Assembly (NCBI RefSeq): GCF_041361345.1
Contig: NZ_JBGKAD010000001.1
Span: 2,418,001 to 2,482,000 of the forward strand
Length of the DNA: 64,000 nt
Reading direction: 5' to 3'
Source of the DNA: Halobaculum sp. MBLA0147
GTDB lineage: Archaea > Halobacteriota > Halobacteria > Halobacteriales > Haloferacaceae
Shown one piece after another: positions 52,096 through 60,536 of this stretch. The position numbers were made by a program, and so were the translations under genes. The notes under the pieces are model-generated. The model saw nothing but the letters and a program-made list of their open reading frames with translations. It did not search any database and was not told where the DNA came from. How positions within the stretch are numbered: position 1 is the first letter of the stretch; each line of letters starts with the position of its first letter.

Positions 52096-53706
52096 TCAGT
52101 CGACGGTGAACCGCTCGAACCTCCGGGCGGCGTAGGCGGCCGCGAACAGGCCGGCGACACCGAGTAGTAACGCGGATACGCCGACGCCGACGGCCGACAC
52201 GACGAGCGCGCTCGTCCCGAGGACCCCGGCGACGGCGTCCGCGACCGGTGCCACCGCCAGCGCGACGCCCGGTCCGGCGAGCAACACAAGCCCCAGCGAG
52301 TAGCCGGCGAACGCGAACAGACTCGGGACGACCGCCTCGCGGCTCCGCGTGACGCGCGAGGCTTCGAACTTCGGGAGCAGCGTCCCGACGCCGGCCGCGA
52401 GCGCGGGCGCGGCGACCCCGACGACGACGGCGGCACCGGTCACCAGGAGCACCCGTGGGAGTGGGTCGCCCGCGACGAGCGACAACCCGCCGGCGAGTGC
52501 CGTCCCGACGCCACCACCGAGGACGACGCCCGGGAGGACGACACCGCGGACGAACGCCCACCCGGGGACGCCGCTGGTGGCGGTCACCGGGAGCGTCGCC
52601 CCCTGGTCGCCCAATGGATTGAGCGCGAAGCCGGCGCCACCCGCCCAGGCGGCGTACAGCGCCGCCGTCGGGGGGAGCGACGCCGGGATCCGGCCGGTCT
52701 CGACGGCCGTGGAGACGCTGGGTGCGAGCAGGAACACGGGGTACGCGACGAACAGCAGTTTCACCGGTGCTCTGATCGCCCGAACCGTCGACACGCGGGC
52801 GATCCAGGCGGCACGGGGACCGACGAGCCGGCCGACGAGACCGGCGTCGACGCTCGTCTCCCCGTCGCCGTGGGCCGTCGGGTCGCTCGCGACGCCGTCG
52901 GCGTACCACAAGAGTCGTGCGAGCACCCCCGTGACCGCGAACAGCCCGACCGCGAGACCGAGACTCCCGACGAGTGCGACCCCGCCGCGGACGAGGTCCG
53001 TCCCGACGACCGGCGCGAGTGCGAACTCGCCGAGCCACGTCAGTGGTGGTCGTGCGACGGTCGTCAACAGCGGGTCGAAGACGGACTCGATCTCGCCGGA
53101 GAGGAACGTCCAGACGTAGGCGACGAACACGATCGCCCAGATCGGCACCCGGAGTCGCTGGACCAGTCGCGAGCGGACGGAGACGTTCGCGACGGCGTGC
53201 CCCACCGTCTGTCCGGTCGCGACCCCGAGGACACCGGGGACGAGGACGGCGAGTGCGACCGTCGCCGCGACCGTCGGCGTGCCGGTGCCGAGCGCGTACC
53301 CGACGCCGACCACCACTGCCGGTGGCGTCAGATAGCCGAGTGTCCCGAGCAGTTCCACGGCCGCGACCCCGGCGAACAGGTCTCGGGCGGCGACCGTCGT
53401 CAGGTAGCCGTCCCGGTTGTCCGGGTCGGCGCCGTCCGTGATCACGCGGACCGCGGCGAAGGCGCTCACCGCGAGCCACACCCCCGGCGGGACCACGTCG
53501 GCGGCGACCGTCACGAGTTCGGTGTCGCCGGACTGCCCGACGAGGAACGCCCCGACACCCAGTCCGATCACGACCGGGACGAGGAACAGCCCCGAGATCA
53601 CCAACGCGATCAGCTGTGAGGTGCGGCCACGGAGCGCCCGGAGTCGGCGTCGCACCTCCCACCAGACGATCAGCCGAACCCGACCGGCGTCCGGGAGTCG
53701 TGTCAC
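52096..53706 (-). CDS. ABC-2 type exporter permease
   Basis: A 536-residue membrane protein with about twelve hydrophobic segments in two halves. It begins with a cytoplasmic WWEVRRRLRALRGRT helix before TM1, common in haloarchaeal ABC-2 permeases. The GTG start overlaps the stop of the ATPase gene by 3 bp, so the pair makes one exporter. The substrate is not readable. Confidence 0.8.
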   Translation of the reverse strand: MTRLPDAGRVRLIVWWEVRRRLRALRGRTSQLIALVISGLFLVPVVIGLGVGAFLVGQSGDTELVTVAADVVPPGVWLAVSAFAAVRVITDGADPDNRDGYLTTVAARDLFAGVAAVELLGTLGYLTPPAVVVGVGYALGTGTPTVAATVALAVLVPGVLGVATGQTVGHAVANVSVRSRLVQRLRVPIWAIVFVAYVWTFLSGEIESVFDPLLTTVARPPLTWLGEFALAPVVGTDLVRGGVALVGSLGLAVGLFAVTGVLARLLWYADGVASDPTAHGDGETSVDAGLVGRLVGPRAAWIARVSTVRAIRAPVKLLFVAYPVFLLAPSVSTAVETGRIPASLPPTAALYAAWAGGAGFALNPLGDQGATLPVTATSGVPGWAFVRGVVLPGVVLGGGVGTALAGGLSLVAGDPLPRVLLVTGAAVVVGVAAPALAAGVGTLLPKFEASRVTRSREAVVPSLFAFAGYSLGLVLLAGPGVALAVAPVADAVAGVLGTSALVVSAVGVGVSALLLGVAGLFAAAYAARRFERFTVD

Positions 53707-54545
53707 CGCCGTGCCTCCTCGTCCGCCGACGAGGTCGTCTCGACCGCCGGCTCGTCGTCCGACGCGACACTCCCCACGTCCTCGCCCACGAGGTCCGTCC
53801 GCTCCTCGCCACTCCCACCGGTCACGTCGAGGAACACGTCCTCCAGCGTCCGCTCGTCCCCCTCGGCAGCACGGCGCTTCAGCGTCTCGGGTGGCCCCTC
53901 GGCGACGAGTTCGCCGTCCGCGAGCACGCCGACCACGTCGGCGAGTTCGTCCACGACCGGCAGGATGTGCGTCGAGAGGAACACCGTCGTGTCGCCGCGA
54001 CTCAACTCCGCGATGGTGTCACGCACGGTTCGGGAGGCCCGCGGGTCCAGCCCGCTCGTCGGCTCGTCGAGGAACAACACGTCCGGCTCGTGGAGCATCG
54101 CCTGGACGATCCCCGTCTTCTGTTTCATCCCCTTCGAGTACTCGTCGATCCGGCGATCGGCGTCCGCGGCCAAGTCCAATCGCGCGAGCAACTCGTCGAT
54201 CCGGTCTGCGGCCGCCGACTCGAGGTCGCGCAGTCCCGCGGTGTACTCCAACTGCTCGCGGGCGGTGAGTTCGTCGAACAGCGGCGGCTCCTCCGGGAGG
54301 TAGCCGATCCGCTCGACGACCGCCTCGCGATCCGAGACGGGCTGGCCGGCGACGTGTGCCGTCCCGTGGCTGGGGCGAGTGAGCGTCGTCAACATCCGCA
54401 TCGTCGTCGTCTTGCCGGCCCCGTTCGGGCCGAGGAACCCGTAGACCGTCCCCGGATCGATCGACAACTCCAACGCGGAGACCGCCTCCGTGTCCCCGTA
54501 GCGCTTCCCGAGTCCCTCCGTCACGATGGCACCGGTCTCTGACAC
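53703..54545 (-). CDS. ABC transporter ATP-binding protein
   Basis: A 280-residue nucleotide-binding subunit. Walker A GPNGAGKTTT (about 39-48), the signature YSKGMKQKTGI (about 137), Walker B VLFLDEPTSGLD, and the switch His in STHILP are intact. The C-terminal 60 residues form an acidic, disordered tail. It is coupled to the permease by a GTGA overlap. GTG start at 54545. Confidence 0.93.
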   Translation of the reverse strand: MSETGAIVTEGLGKRYGDTEAVSALELSIDPGTVYGFLGPNGAGKTTTMRMLTTLTRPSHGTAHVAGQPVSDREAVVERIGYLPEEPPLFDELTAREQLEYTAGLRDLESAAADRIDELLARLDLAADADRRIDEYSKGMKQKTGIVQAMLHEPDVLFLDEPTSGLDPRASRTVRDTIAELSRGDTTVFLSTHILPVVDELADVVGVLADGELVAEGPPETLKRRAAEGDERTLEDVFLDVTGGSGEERTDLVGEDVGSVASDDEPAVETTSSADEEARR

Positions 54546-54776
54546 GTCCGAGGTGTCTGTGCCGGCGGCCCTAAATCCCCACCTCCCGTCTCACTGGTCG
54601 TGACTCGACGCCGCGGGTCGGACACCCCGGCGCGACGAGCGAGAGACGTGTCGCGGACACGGATCACGAGACGTGTCGACGACCCGCACGGGAGAACACG
54701 ATAGGAGGAGAACGGCGGCAGTACGAGTGTGAGAGAGCGGCGGTCGGTGGCAGTCGCAGTCACTCGGCCGCGGTCG

Positions 54777-54832
54777 GTCGACGCGTGTCAGTCGACGCGT
54801 GTCAGTCGACGCGTTTCAGTCGACGCGTTTCA
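54777..54832. repeat. 14-bp tandem repeat covering a gene 3' end
   Basis: Four exact-period units (54777-54790, 54791-54804, 54805-54818 and 54819-54832) of gtcgacgcgtgtca or gtcgacgcgtttca. The two rightmost units contain the last codons and stop of the leftward zinc-ribbon gene; the others are downstream copies. Confidence 0.85.
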
Positions 54833-54983
54833 GTCCCTGTCCGATTCCGGCGGCGTCACAGTCGTCTTCGGGGCAGCCGTAGTGCCACCCGTCTTCCGTG
54901 GCGCGGCCCTCTGGGAACTCGGCACCGCACTTTCGACACCGGAGCAGATCTCGGCCGACCTCTCGCGTCGCGAGTTGGGGCAT
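54816..54983 (-). CDS. Small zinc-ribbon protein
   Basis: A 55-residue protein with CRKC (about 16-19) and CPEDDC (about 37-42) separated by GAEFPEGRATEDGWHYG, a compact four-cysteine ribbon. It ends in GIGQGLKRVD. It resembles small haloarchaeal zinc-finger proteins of unknown role. ATG at 54981-54983. The last five codons lie in a 14-bp tandem repeat that continues past the stop. Confidence 0.7.
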   Translation of the reverse strand: MPQLATREVGRDLLRCRKCGAEFPEGRATEDGWHYGCPEDDCDAAGIGQGLKRVD

Positions 54984-55185
54984 ACGCGAACACTCGGACG
55001 GAGAGGATTTGAATATACCGATGTTTCGCGTCGTTTCGTCCGCGTCCGTCTGTCCAGCGGCCGGTTTCGGCCGTCTCTGTCCACCCGACACCCACTCGAC
55101 GCCAGACGGCGGAGCCACCACGGGGTCACGACGGCGGCGACCGTATCCAGTCAGGTACTTGTTGCTGCAGTACGGACGTAGAATC

Positions 55186-55788
55186 ATGCGGGAACTAGAC
55201 GAGACGGACGTGTCGATCCTCCGACTGTTGGCCGAGGACGGTCGCCGCTCGTACAGCGAGATCGGCGAGGTGGTGGACCTGACACCCCCGGCGGTGTCGG
55301 ACCGGGTCACGCGACTCGAGGACGCGGGTGTGATCCGGCAGTTCACGATCGACGTGGACCGATCGACGCTCCGCTCGGGGACGCCGGTGTTGGTCCGTGT
55401 CGAGCCGGAACCCGACGCCAGAGCGGCCGTCCGCGAGCGCCTACTCGCGGCGGACGCGGCCGAACACGTCTTCACGACCGCCGAAGGCGAGGTCGTCGTC
55501 TTCGCTCGCACCCCGACGACCGCCGTCCACGACTGGCTCGTCGACACCGTCGGTGCCGAGCGCCTGCTCGACGCCGAGGTGGATCTCGTGGCCGACGCCG
55601 AGTGGACGCCCGCCGTCGACACCGTCGACTTCGCGTTCGACTGTGCCGAGTGTGACAACACCGTCACCAGCGAGGGAACCTCCGCCGAGATCGGCGAGGA
55701 ACTGCGCCACTTCTGTTGTTCCTCGTGTGAGTCCGCCTTCCGCGACCGCTACGAACGGATGGCGGACGGGGCCGACGAGCCCGCGTGA
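55186..55788 (+). CDS. Lrp/AsnC HTH-TRASH metal-responsive regulator
   Basis: A 200-residue regulator. The AsnC-type HTH (about 1-50: ELDETDVSILRLLAEDGR, then TPPAVSDRVTRLEDAGVI) is followed by a shortened ligand region. The C-terminal TRASH-like metal domain (about 150-188) has CAECDNTV and FCCSSCESAFRDRY. Such proteins sense copper or other soft metals and usually sit beside a metal exporter; none is adjacent here. The target is unknown. ATG at 55186 follows a TATA-like GTACTT about 28 bp upstream. Confidence 0.82.
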   Translation: MRELDETDVSILRLLAEDGRRSYSEIGEVVDLTPPAVSDRVTRLEDAGVIRQFTIDVDRSTLRSGTPVLVRVEPEPDARAAVRERLLAADAAEHVFTTAEGEVVVFARTPTTAVHDWLVDTVGAERLLDAEVDLVADAEWTPAVDTVDFAFDCAECDNTVTSEGTSAEIGEELRHFCCSSCESAFRDRYERMADGADEPA

Positions 55789-55825
55789 ACGGTCTGGGCC
55801 GCCCGTGCGGTGCGGTTGTCCCCGT

Positions 55826-57253
55826 TCAGTCCTCGTCGCCGAGAATCCCGCGGTGGGTCATCGCCTCCGGGTCGAGCACCTCGTCGGCCTCCTCGGCGTC
55901 GAGGTACCCCTTCTCGATCACGACCTCTCGGATCGTACGGCCCTCCTTGAGCGCCTCCTTGGCGACCTCGCTGGCCTTGTCGTAGCCGATCGCGGGGTTG
56001 AGCGCCGTCGCCAGCGCCATCGACTGCTCGACGCGCTCGGCGGCGTGTTCGGCGTTCGCCTCCAACTTCGCGACGAACTTCTCGCCGAACACCTCGCTCG
56101 TGTTCGCCAACAGCCGCGCCGACTGGAGGTAGTTGTGCGCGATCACCGGCTTGTAGAGGTTCAGGTCGATCTGTCCCTCCGCCGCGCCGGCCGACACCGC
56201 CGCGTCGTTGCCGACGACCTGCTTGTGGACCTGGTTGACTGACTCCGCGACGACCGGGTTCACCTTCCCCGGCATGATCGAGGAGCCGGGCTGGTTCTCC
56301 GGCTGTTCGATCTCGCCCAACCCGTTGCGTGGGCCGGACGCCAACAGCCGCAGGTCGTTGGCGATCTTGTTGAGACTGCCGGCGACCGTCCGGAGTGCAC
56401 CGTGGGCCTCCGCCATCGCGTCGTGGGCCGCCTGCGCCTCGAAGTGGTTGTCCGCCTCGCGGAACTGCGTGTTCGTCTCCTCGGAGACGTACTCGGCCGC
56501 CAGCCCCGGGAACTCGGGGTGTGTGTTGAGCCCCGTGCCGACCGCGGTGCCGCCGAGGGCGAGCTCCCGGAGGTGGTACCGGGAGTCTTTCACGCGCTTG
56601 ATCCCCTTCCCGACCTGCGCGCGGTAGCCGCCGAACTCCTGGCCGAGTCGGATCGGCGTCGCGTCTTGGAGGTGTGTGCGCCCCGTCTTCACCACGTCGT
56701 CGAAGGCAGCCTCCTTCGTCTCCAGTTCCGCGTGGAGTCGCTCCAACGCCGGGACGAGGTCCTTCTCGACGGCCTCCAGGGCGGCGACGTGCATCGCCGT
56801 CGGGATCACGTCGTTCGAGGACTGCCCGTAGTTGACGTGGTCGTTCGGGTGGACCACGCGGTCGCCGATCTCCTCGCCCATGATCTCGGCGGCCCGGTTC
56901 GCGATCACCTCGTTTGCGTTCATGTTCGAGGAGGTGCCCGAGCCGGTCTGGAACACGTCCACCGGGAACTGGTCGTCGTGGTCGCCCGCGATCACCTCGT
57001 CGGCCGCCTCCGCGATCGCCGCCGCGATCTCCTCGTCGACGAGCCCCAACTCCGCGTTGGCTCGCGCGGCGGCCTTCTTCACCACGCCCAGCGCCCGGAC
57101 GAAGCGTCGGGACATCCCGATCCCCGAGATCGGGAAGTTCTCGACGGCCCGCTGGGTCTGGGCGCCCCAGTAGGCGTCGGCGGGCACCTGCATCTCCCCG
57201 AGACTGTCGGACTCGGTCCGGTACGCCGTCTCCTCGTCTGCGTCGTCTGCCAT
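55826..57253 (-). CDS. fumC: Fumarate hydratase, class II
   Basis: A 475-residue TCA-cycle enzyme interconverting fumarate and malate. It has the superfamily signature GSSIMPGKVNPV (about 320-331), the N-terminal QTQRAVENFPISG, SGTSSNMNANEV and TGRTHLQDATP segments, and the ALGGTAVGTGLNTHP block. Length is typical. The ATG at 57251-57253 follows GC-rich non-coding sequence. It is a single gene. Confidence 0.96.
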   Translation of the reverse strand: MADDADEETAYRTESDSLGEMQVPADAYWGAQTQRAVENFPISGIGMSRRFVRALGVVKKAAARANAELGLVDEEIAAAIAEAADEVIAGDHDDQFPVDVFQTGSGTSSNMNANEVIANRAAEIMGEEIGDRVVHPNDHVNYGQSSNDVIPTAMHVAALEAVEKDLVPALERLHAELETKEAAFDDVVKTGRTHLQDATPIRLGQEFGGYRAQVGKGIKRVKDSRYHLRELALGGTAVGTGLNTHPEFPGLAAEYVSEETNTQFREADNHFEAQAAHDAMAEAHGALRTVAGSLNKIANDLRLLASGPRNGLGEIEQPENQPGSSIMPGKVNPVVAESVNQVHKQVVGNDAAVSAGAAEGQIDLNLYKPVIAHNYLQSARLLANTSEVFGEKFVAKLEANAEHAAERVEQSMALATALNPAIGYDKASEVAKEALKEGRTIREVVIEKGYLDAEEADEVLDPEAMTHRGILGDED

Positions 57254-57328
57254 ACGCGCCCGTTCGCCGAGACACGCGTAAAACCCTCCGGAACCCGGCG
57301 ACGAGTCGTCTCCGGTGTCGCTGCAGTC

Positions 57329-57412
57329 GTGGTGGCCGTCGGCGTCGTCGTTCAGTCGGCCGTGGCGACCGTGGTGGCCGTCGGCGTCGTCGTTCAGTCG
57401 GCCGTGACGACC
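57329..57412. repeat. 42-bp tandem duplication at a gene 3' end
   Basis: Two units with a 42-bp period (57329-57370 and 57371-57412) on gtggtggccgtcggcgtcgt plus cgttcagtcggccgtgrcgacc. The right unit contains the stop and final codons of the leftward gene at 57394; the left unit is a downstream copy. Confidence 0.75.
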
Positions 57413-58518
57413 GCGGCCGTCTCCCGAGACTCGATCAGCGCCTCGGCGACGCTCGTCACGGTCTCGCGGTCGAGGTCCGCGAGCACGCCGTGTCGTGTCT
57501 CACCGACCTGCCACCACACGGCCACGCCGCGGTCCGTCTCGGTGACGTTGACTGTCGTCCCCGCGAGTGTCGTCTGCGTGGCGTTCTCCGCGACCGCACC
57601 CAGCGCGCGGTCGCTCGTACTCGACACGACGGTCAGGTTCCCCGGTCCGTCGTACCGCTGGACCGCGACCGTCGCGTTGTCGTACGTCACCGTCGTCCCC
57701 TCTGCGAACGCGAACCGGTCGTCGTCGACGCGGGGGAGCGTCGCCTCCGTCGACGACTGCAGCGTCGCGAAGCTGTCGACCGGCTCGCCGAAGCTCGCGC
57801 TCGCCGCGGCGGTGCCGGGCGGCTGGAACGTGCTGTCGGCGACGCTGACGTTGAACTGCGTCTCCGTCACCCGCGTCGTCACGGTGCCGTTCGGCCCCGC
57901 GAGTTCGGTCTTGTGGACCGTCGCGTCGTCCGTGTCCACCCACAGCGTCACCGTCCCCTCGGTGTCGTCGGCCGGCGTCACCTCGACGACGTACACCTCG
58001 GTCCCGTCCAGCGTCGTCGTGTCGACCCGCTCGGCCGTGCGGTTCTCCGCCGACCAGTCCCACAGGCGCTGTCGCTCGGTCGCGTTCAGGCTGTGGTTGC
58101 CGTCGTCGCTCTTCTCGGCCCACTCCTCGCGGGCCGCCTCGGCGTCGTCCTCGTCGTACACCCGTGTCAGCCCGGTCTGTTCGTCGTGGACCCACGCGAC
58201 GGTCCCGTTCGAGCCGACGACGTAGGTGCCGTTGCTCGTCGTCACGGCCACCCGCGACTCGTTGTCGTCCGTCGCCGCGAACGACACGTCGAGCGTCTCC
58301 GTCTCCGTCTCGTTTTCGACGGTCACCGTCGCCGCCCCGACGACGGTCTCCGCGTTCTCGTAGCGGTCCTCCACGTCCTCGAGGATGGCGTCGCCGCTCG
58401 GCGCGCTCGGAGCCGCCAGGGTGAGTCCCGCGACCGCCGCCGCGCCGACCAGCGCGACCGCGAGCGCGACCACCGCCGCGTTCCCGGTCAGCCCACGGTC
58501 GCCGTCGTCTCCTGTCAT
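57394..58518 (-). CDS. Secreted LolA/DUF2092-like protein
   Basis: A 374-residue protein anchored or exported by an N-terminal hydrophobic helix (about 12-36). The external part is acidic, Thr/Val-rich and beta-stranded. It contains SGDAILEDVEDRYENAETVVGAATVTVE, a TVTLWVDTDDATVHKTELAG strand, and a second copy of a similar sheet further on. This fits outer-membrane lipoprotein-sorting (LolA/LolB-type) folds seen in haloarchaeal surface proteins. The function is unknown. ATG at 58516-58518. Confidence 0.65.
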   Translation of the reverse strand: MTGDDGDRGLTGNAAVVALAVALVGAAAVAGLTLAAPSAPSGDAILEDVEDRYENAETVVGAATVTVENETETETLDVSFAATDDNESRVAVTTSNGTYVVGSNGTVAWVHDEQTGLTRVYDEDDAEAAREEWAEKSDDGNHSLNATERQRLWDWSAENRTAERVDTTTLDGTEVYVVEVTPADDTEGTVTLWVDTDDATVHKTELAGPNGTVTTRVTETQFNVSVADSTFQPPGTAAASASFGEPVDSFATLQSSTEATLPRVDDDRFAFAEGTTVTYDNATVAVQRYDGPGNLTVVSSTSDRALGAVAENATQTTLAGTTVNVTETDRGVAVWWQVGETRHGVLADLDRETVTSVAEALIESRETAAVVTAD

Positions 58519-58566
58519 CACGTTCAGTAGGGCTTCGACAGCCTTGACTCCTCGGGTGGTACGCCG

Positions 58567-58851
58567 GGTAGTGTTCAGATACGGGTGAGTAGTCAGACGA
58601 GACTATCACTCAGGAAGCCCCGAGGGGATCGCGGTCGCTCGGCGACATATCGCGCCTCTCGGCACCACCCGGCGCGATAGGGGCCGCCGAGACGACTGAA
58701 GTGAACGCGATCCCCTCGCCCCTTCCAGTCCCGCCCAAATCCGCCCCGCACAGCGCCTCGCCCTCCCCAGCCTCGTCGCTCGCTGCGCTCGCTCCTCCCT
58801 CGCGCGTTCCTCGCGCGCCACCCGCAATCGTCGGCTTATCTGAACACCACC
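58567..58851. mobile_element. MITE-like element, copy 2
   Basis: 285 bp with terminal inverted repeats ggtagtgttcagata (58567-58581) and, reverse-complemented, ggtggtgttcagata (58837-58851), one mismatch in 15. Internal nested stems are 58621-58633 with 58706-58718 (13 bp), 58638-58644 with 58685-58691 (7 bp) and 58648-58656 with 58671-58679 (9 bp). It has no protein-coding frame and no clear target-site duplication. It lies in the gap before the aldo/keto reductase gene 3' end. Confidence 0.75.
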
Positions 58852-59023
58852 GCACGCGTCGCGTGTGTTACCCCACGAAAAGAGCTCGGTCAGAGACGCC
58901 ACCGGGGCGCTCCGCGGAACGCCCGCTCGGGGTGTCCTCGCGGCGACCACCTCCGCCACCGCACCCGTTCGACGGGTCGCCGTTCGGACCCACCCGGCCG
59001 TCTCGCCCGGCCGACCCCGGCCG

Positions 59024-59995
59024 TCACCCCGGCGGCGCGTACGACGGGGACTTCGGAGCCGCGATCCGCTCGACCTGCTCGTCGGTCAGTTCCAGCTCCA
59101 CCGCGCCCAACACGTCCCGCAACTGCGCGCTCGTCTTCGGGCCGACGATGGGCGCGGTCACCACGTCCTGGGCCAGCAGCCACGCCACCGCCACCTGTGC
59201 GGGGGTGGCGTCACACTCCTCGGCGACGGCACGGACGGCGTCGAGCACCGCCCAGTTCTCCGGCGAGAAGTACGACCGCACGGACTCCGAGGCCGCCCCG
59301 CGCGTCCCCGCTGCCGGCTCTTCGTCCCGCTCGTACTTCCCGGTGAGGAACCCACCCGCCAACGGCGACCACGGGATCACGCCCACGTCCTCACCCTCGC
59401 ACACCTCCAACAGGTTCGCCTCCTCGTGGCGCGCGACCGCCGAGTACTCCGGCTGCATGCAGGTGAACCGCGACAGGTCTTCGAGGTCGCTCGTGTACAG
59501 CGCCTTCGTGAACTGGTAGGCCGTCATCGTCGAGGCGCCGATGTACCGCACACGGCCGGTCTCGACGAGGTAGTCCAGCGCCGCCAGCGTCTCCTCGATG
59601 GGTGTGTCCTCGTCCCAGCGGTGGATCTGGTAGAGGTCGACGTAGTCAGTCCCGAGCCGATCGAGACTCGCCTCACACTGGTCGATCACGTGCTTGCGCG
59701 ACAGGCCGCTGCCGTTCGGGCCGTCGCGCATCTCGCCGAACACCTTCGTCGCGACGACCACCTCGTCGCGGTCGTACGCTTCGATCGCCTCGCCGACGAT
59801 CTCCTCGCTCTCGCCGTACGAGTAGACGTTCGCCGTGTCGAGGAAGTTGATCCCCGCGTCGATCGCCTCGTGGATCAACTGGACGCTCTCGGCGCGGTCG
59901 TTCACCATCCACTCCCGCTCGGACCCGAAGTTCATGCAGCCGAGACACAGCCGCGACACCTCCACCCCCGTCGCTCCCAGCGTGGTGTACTCCAT
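59024..59995 (-). CDS. Aldo/keto reductase
   Basis: A 323-residue NADPH-dependent TIM-barrel oxidoreductase. The catalytic tetrad is readable: Asp and Tyr in FLDTANVYSYG (about 51-61), Lys in VVVATKVFG (about 84), and His in VDLYQIHRWD (about 124). IGASTMTAYQF and IPWSPLAGGFLTGKY belong to the AKR fold. It is the yeast/bacterial AKR11/13-like group common in archaea. ATG at 59993-59995. Its substrate is unknown. Confidence 0.93.
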   Translation of the reverse strand: MEYTTLGATGVEVSRLCLGCMNFGSEREWMVNDRAESVQLIHEAIDAGINFLDTANVYSYGESEEIVGEAIEAYDRDEVVVATKVFGEMRDGPNGSGLSRKHVIDQCEASLDRLGTDYVDLYQIHRWDEDTPIEETLAALDYLVETGRVRYIGASTMTAYQFTKALYTSDLEDLSRFTCMQPEYSAVARHEEANLLEVCEGEDVGVIPWSPLAGGFLTGKYERDEEPAAGTRGAASESVRSYFSPENWAVLDAVRAVAEECDATPAQVAVAWLLAQDVVTAPIVGPKTSAQLRDVLGAVELELTDEQVERIAAPKSPSYAPPG

Positions 59996-60044
59996 ACACG
60001 CCGCCTTCTGCCCGCTCCGATTTCAACCTGCGGAGACACTCCTG

Positions 60045-60433
60045 GGTAGTGTTCAGACAAGGATGAGTAGTCGGACGAGACTACCACTCAGGAAGCCCCG
60101 ATCCGTCGCCGGGCGGCTCCGCCGCCCGGCTGGTAGCGGGAGCTTCGCTCCCGCCCACCTCGCGGTCGCTCGGCGGCATATCGCGCCTCTCAGCACCGCC
60201 CGGCGCGATAGGGGCCGCCGAGACGACTGGAGTGAACGCGAGCGGATCTACGGGAGAGCGGAGCTCTCCCGAGGAAACGGCGGCAGAGCCGCCGTGACCG
60301 CCCGTTCCAGCCCCACCCGAAACCGCTCCGCACAGCACCTCACCCTCCCCAGCCTCGTCGCTCGCTGCGCTCGCTCCTCCCTCGCGCGTTTCTCGCGCGC
60401 CACCCGCAACTATCGGCTTATTTGAACACCACC
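60045..60433. mobile_element. MITE-like element, copy 3 (expanded)
   Basis: 389 bp with inverted ends ggtagtgttcagaca (60045-60059) and, reverse-complemented, ggtggtgttcaaata (60419-60433). It shares the left 58 bp, the central stem region and about 130 bp at the right end with copy 2. Extra hairpins are inserted at 60108-60130, 60136-60154, 60251-60271 and 60277-60295. The central stems pair 60159-60164/60237-60242, 60169-60177/60214-60222 and 60179-60187/60202-60210; an outer GATCCG/CGGATC stem joins 60100-60105 and 60243-60248. Confidence 0.75.
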
Positions 60434-60536
60434 ACCAACTTCTGTCACAGTAGCGGCGACTCCCGGCGACTGGGCGAGCGGTACCGCCGTCCACGTCAGA
60501 TCAAGGGGACGAACCACCGCCTCCACGACGACTGCT

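Noticed and set aside
58606-58959. Minus-strand frames inside the MITE-like elements (also 60081-60494)
   Set aside because: The frames simply traverse the structured repeat and its hairpins; composition is not protein-like and the frame is not conserved between copies.
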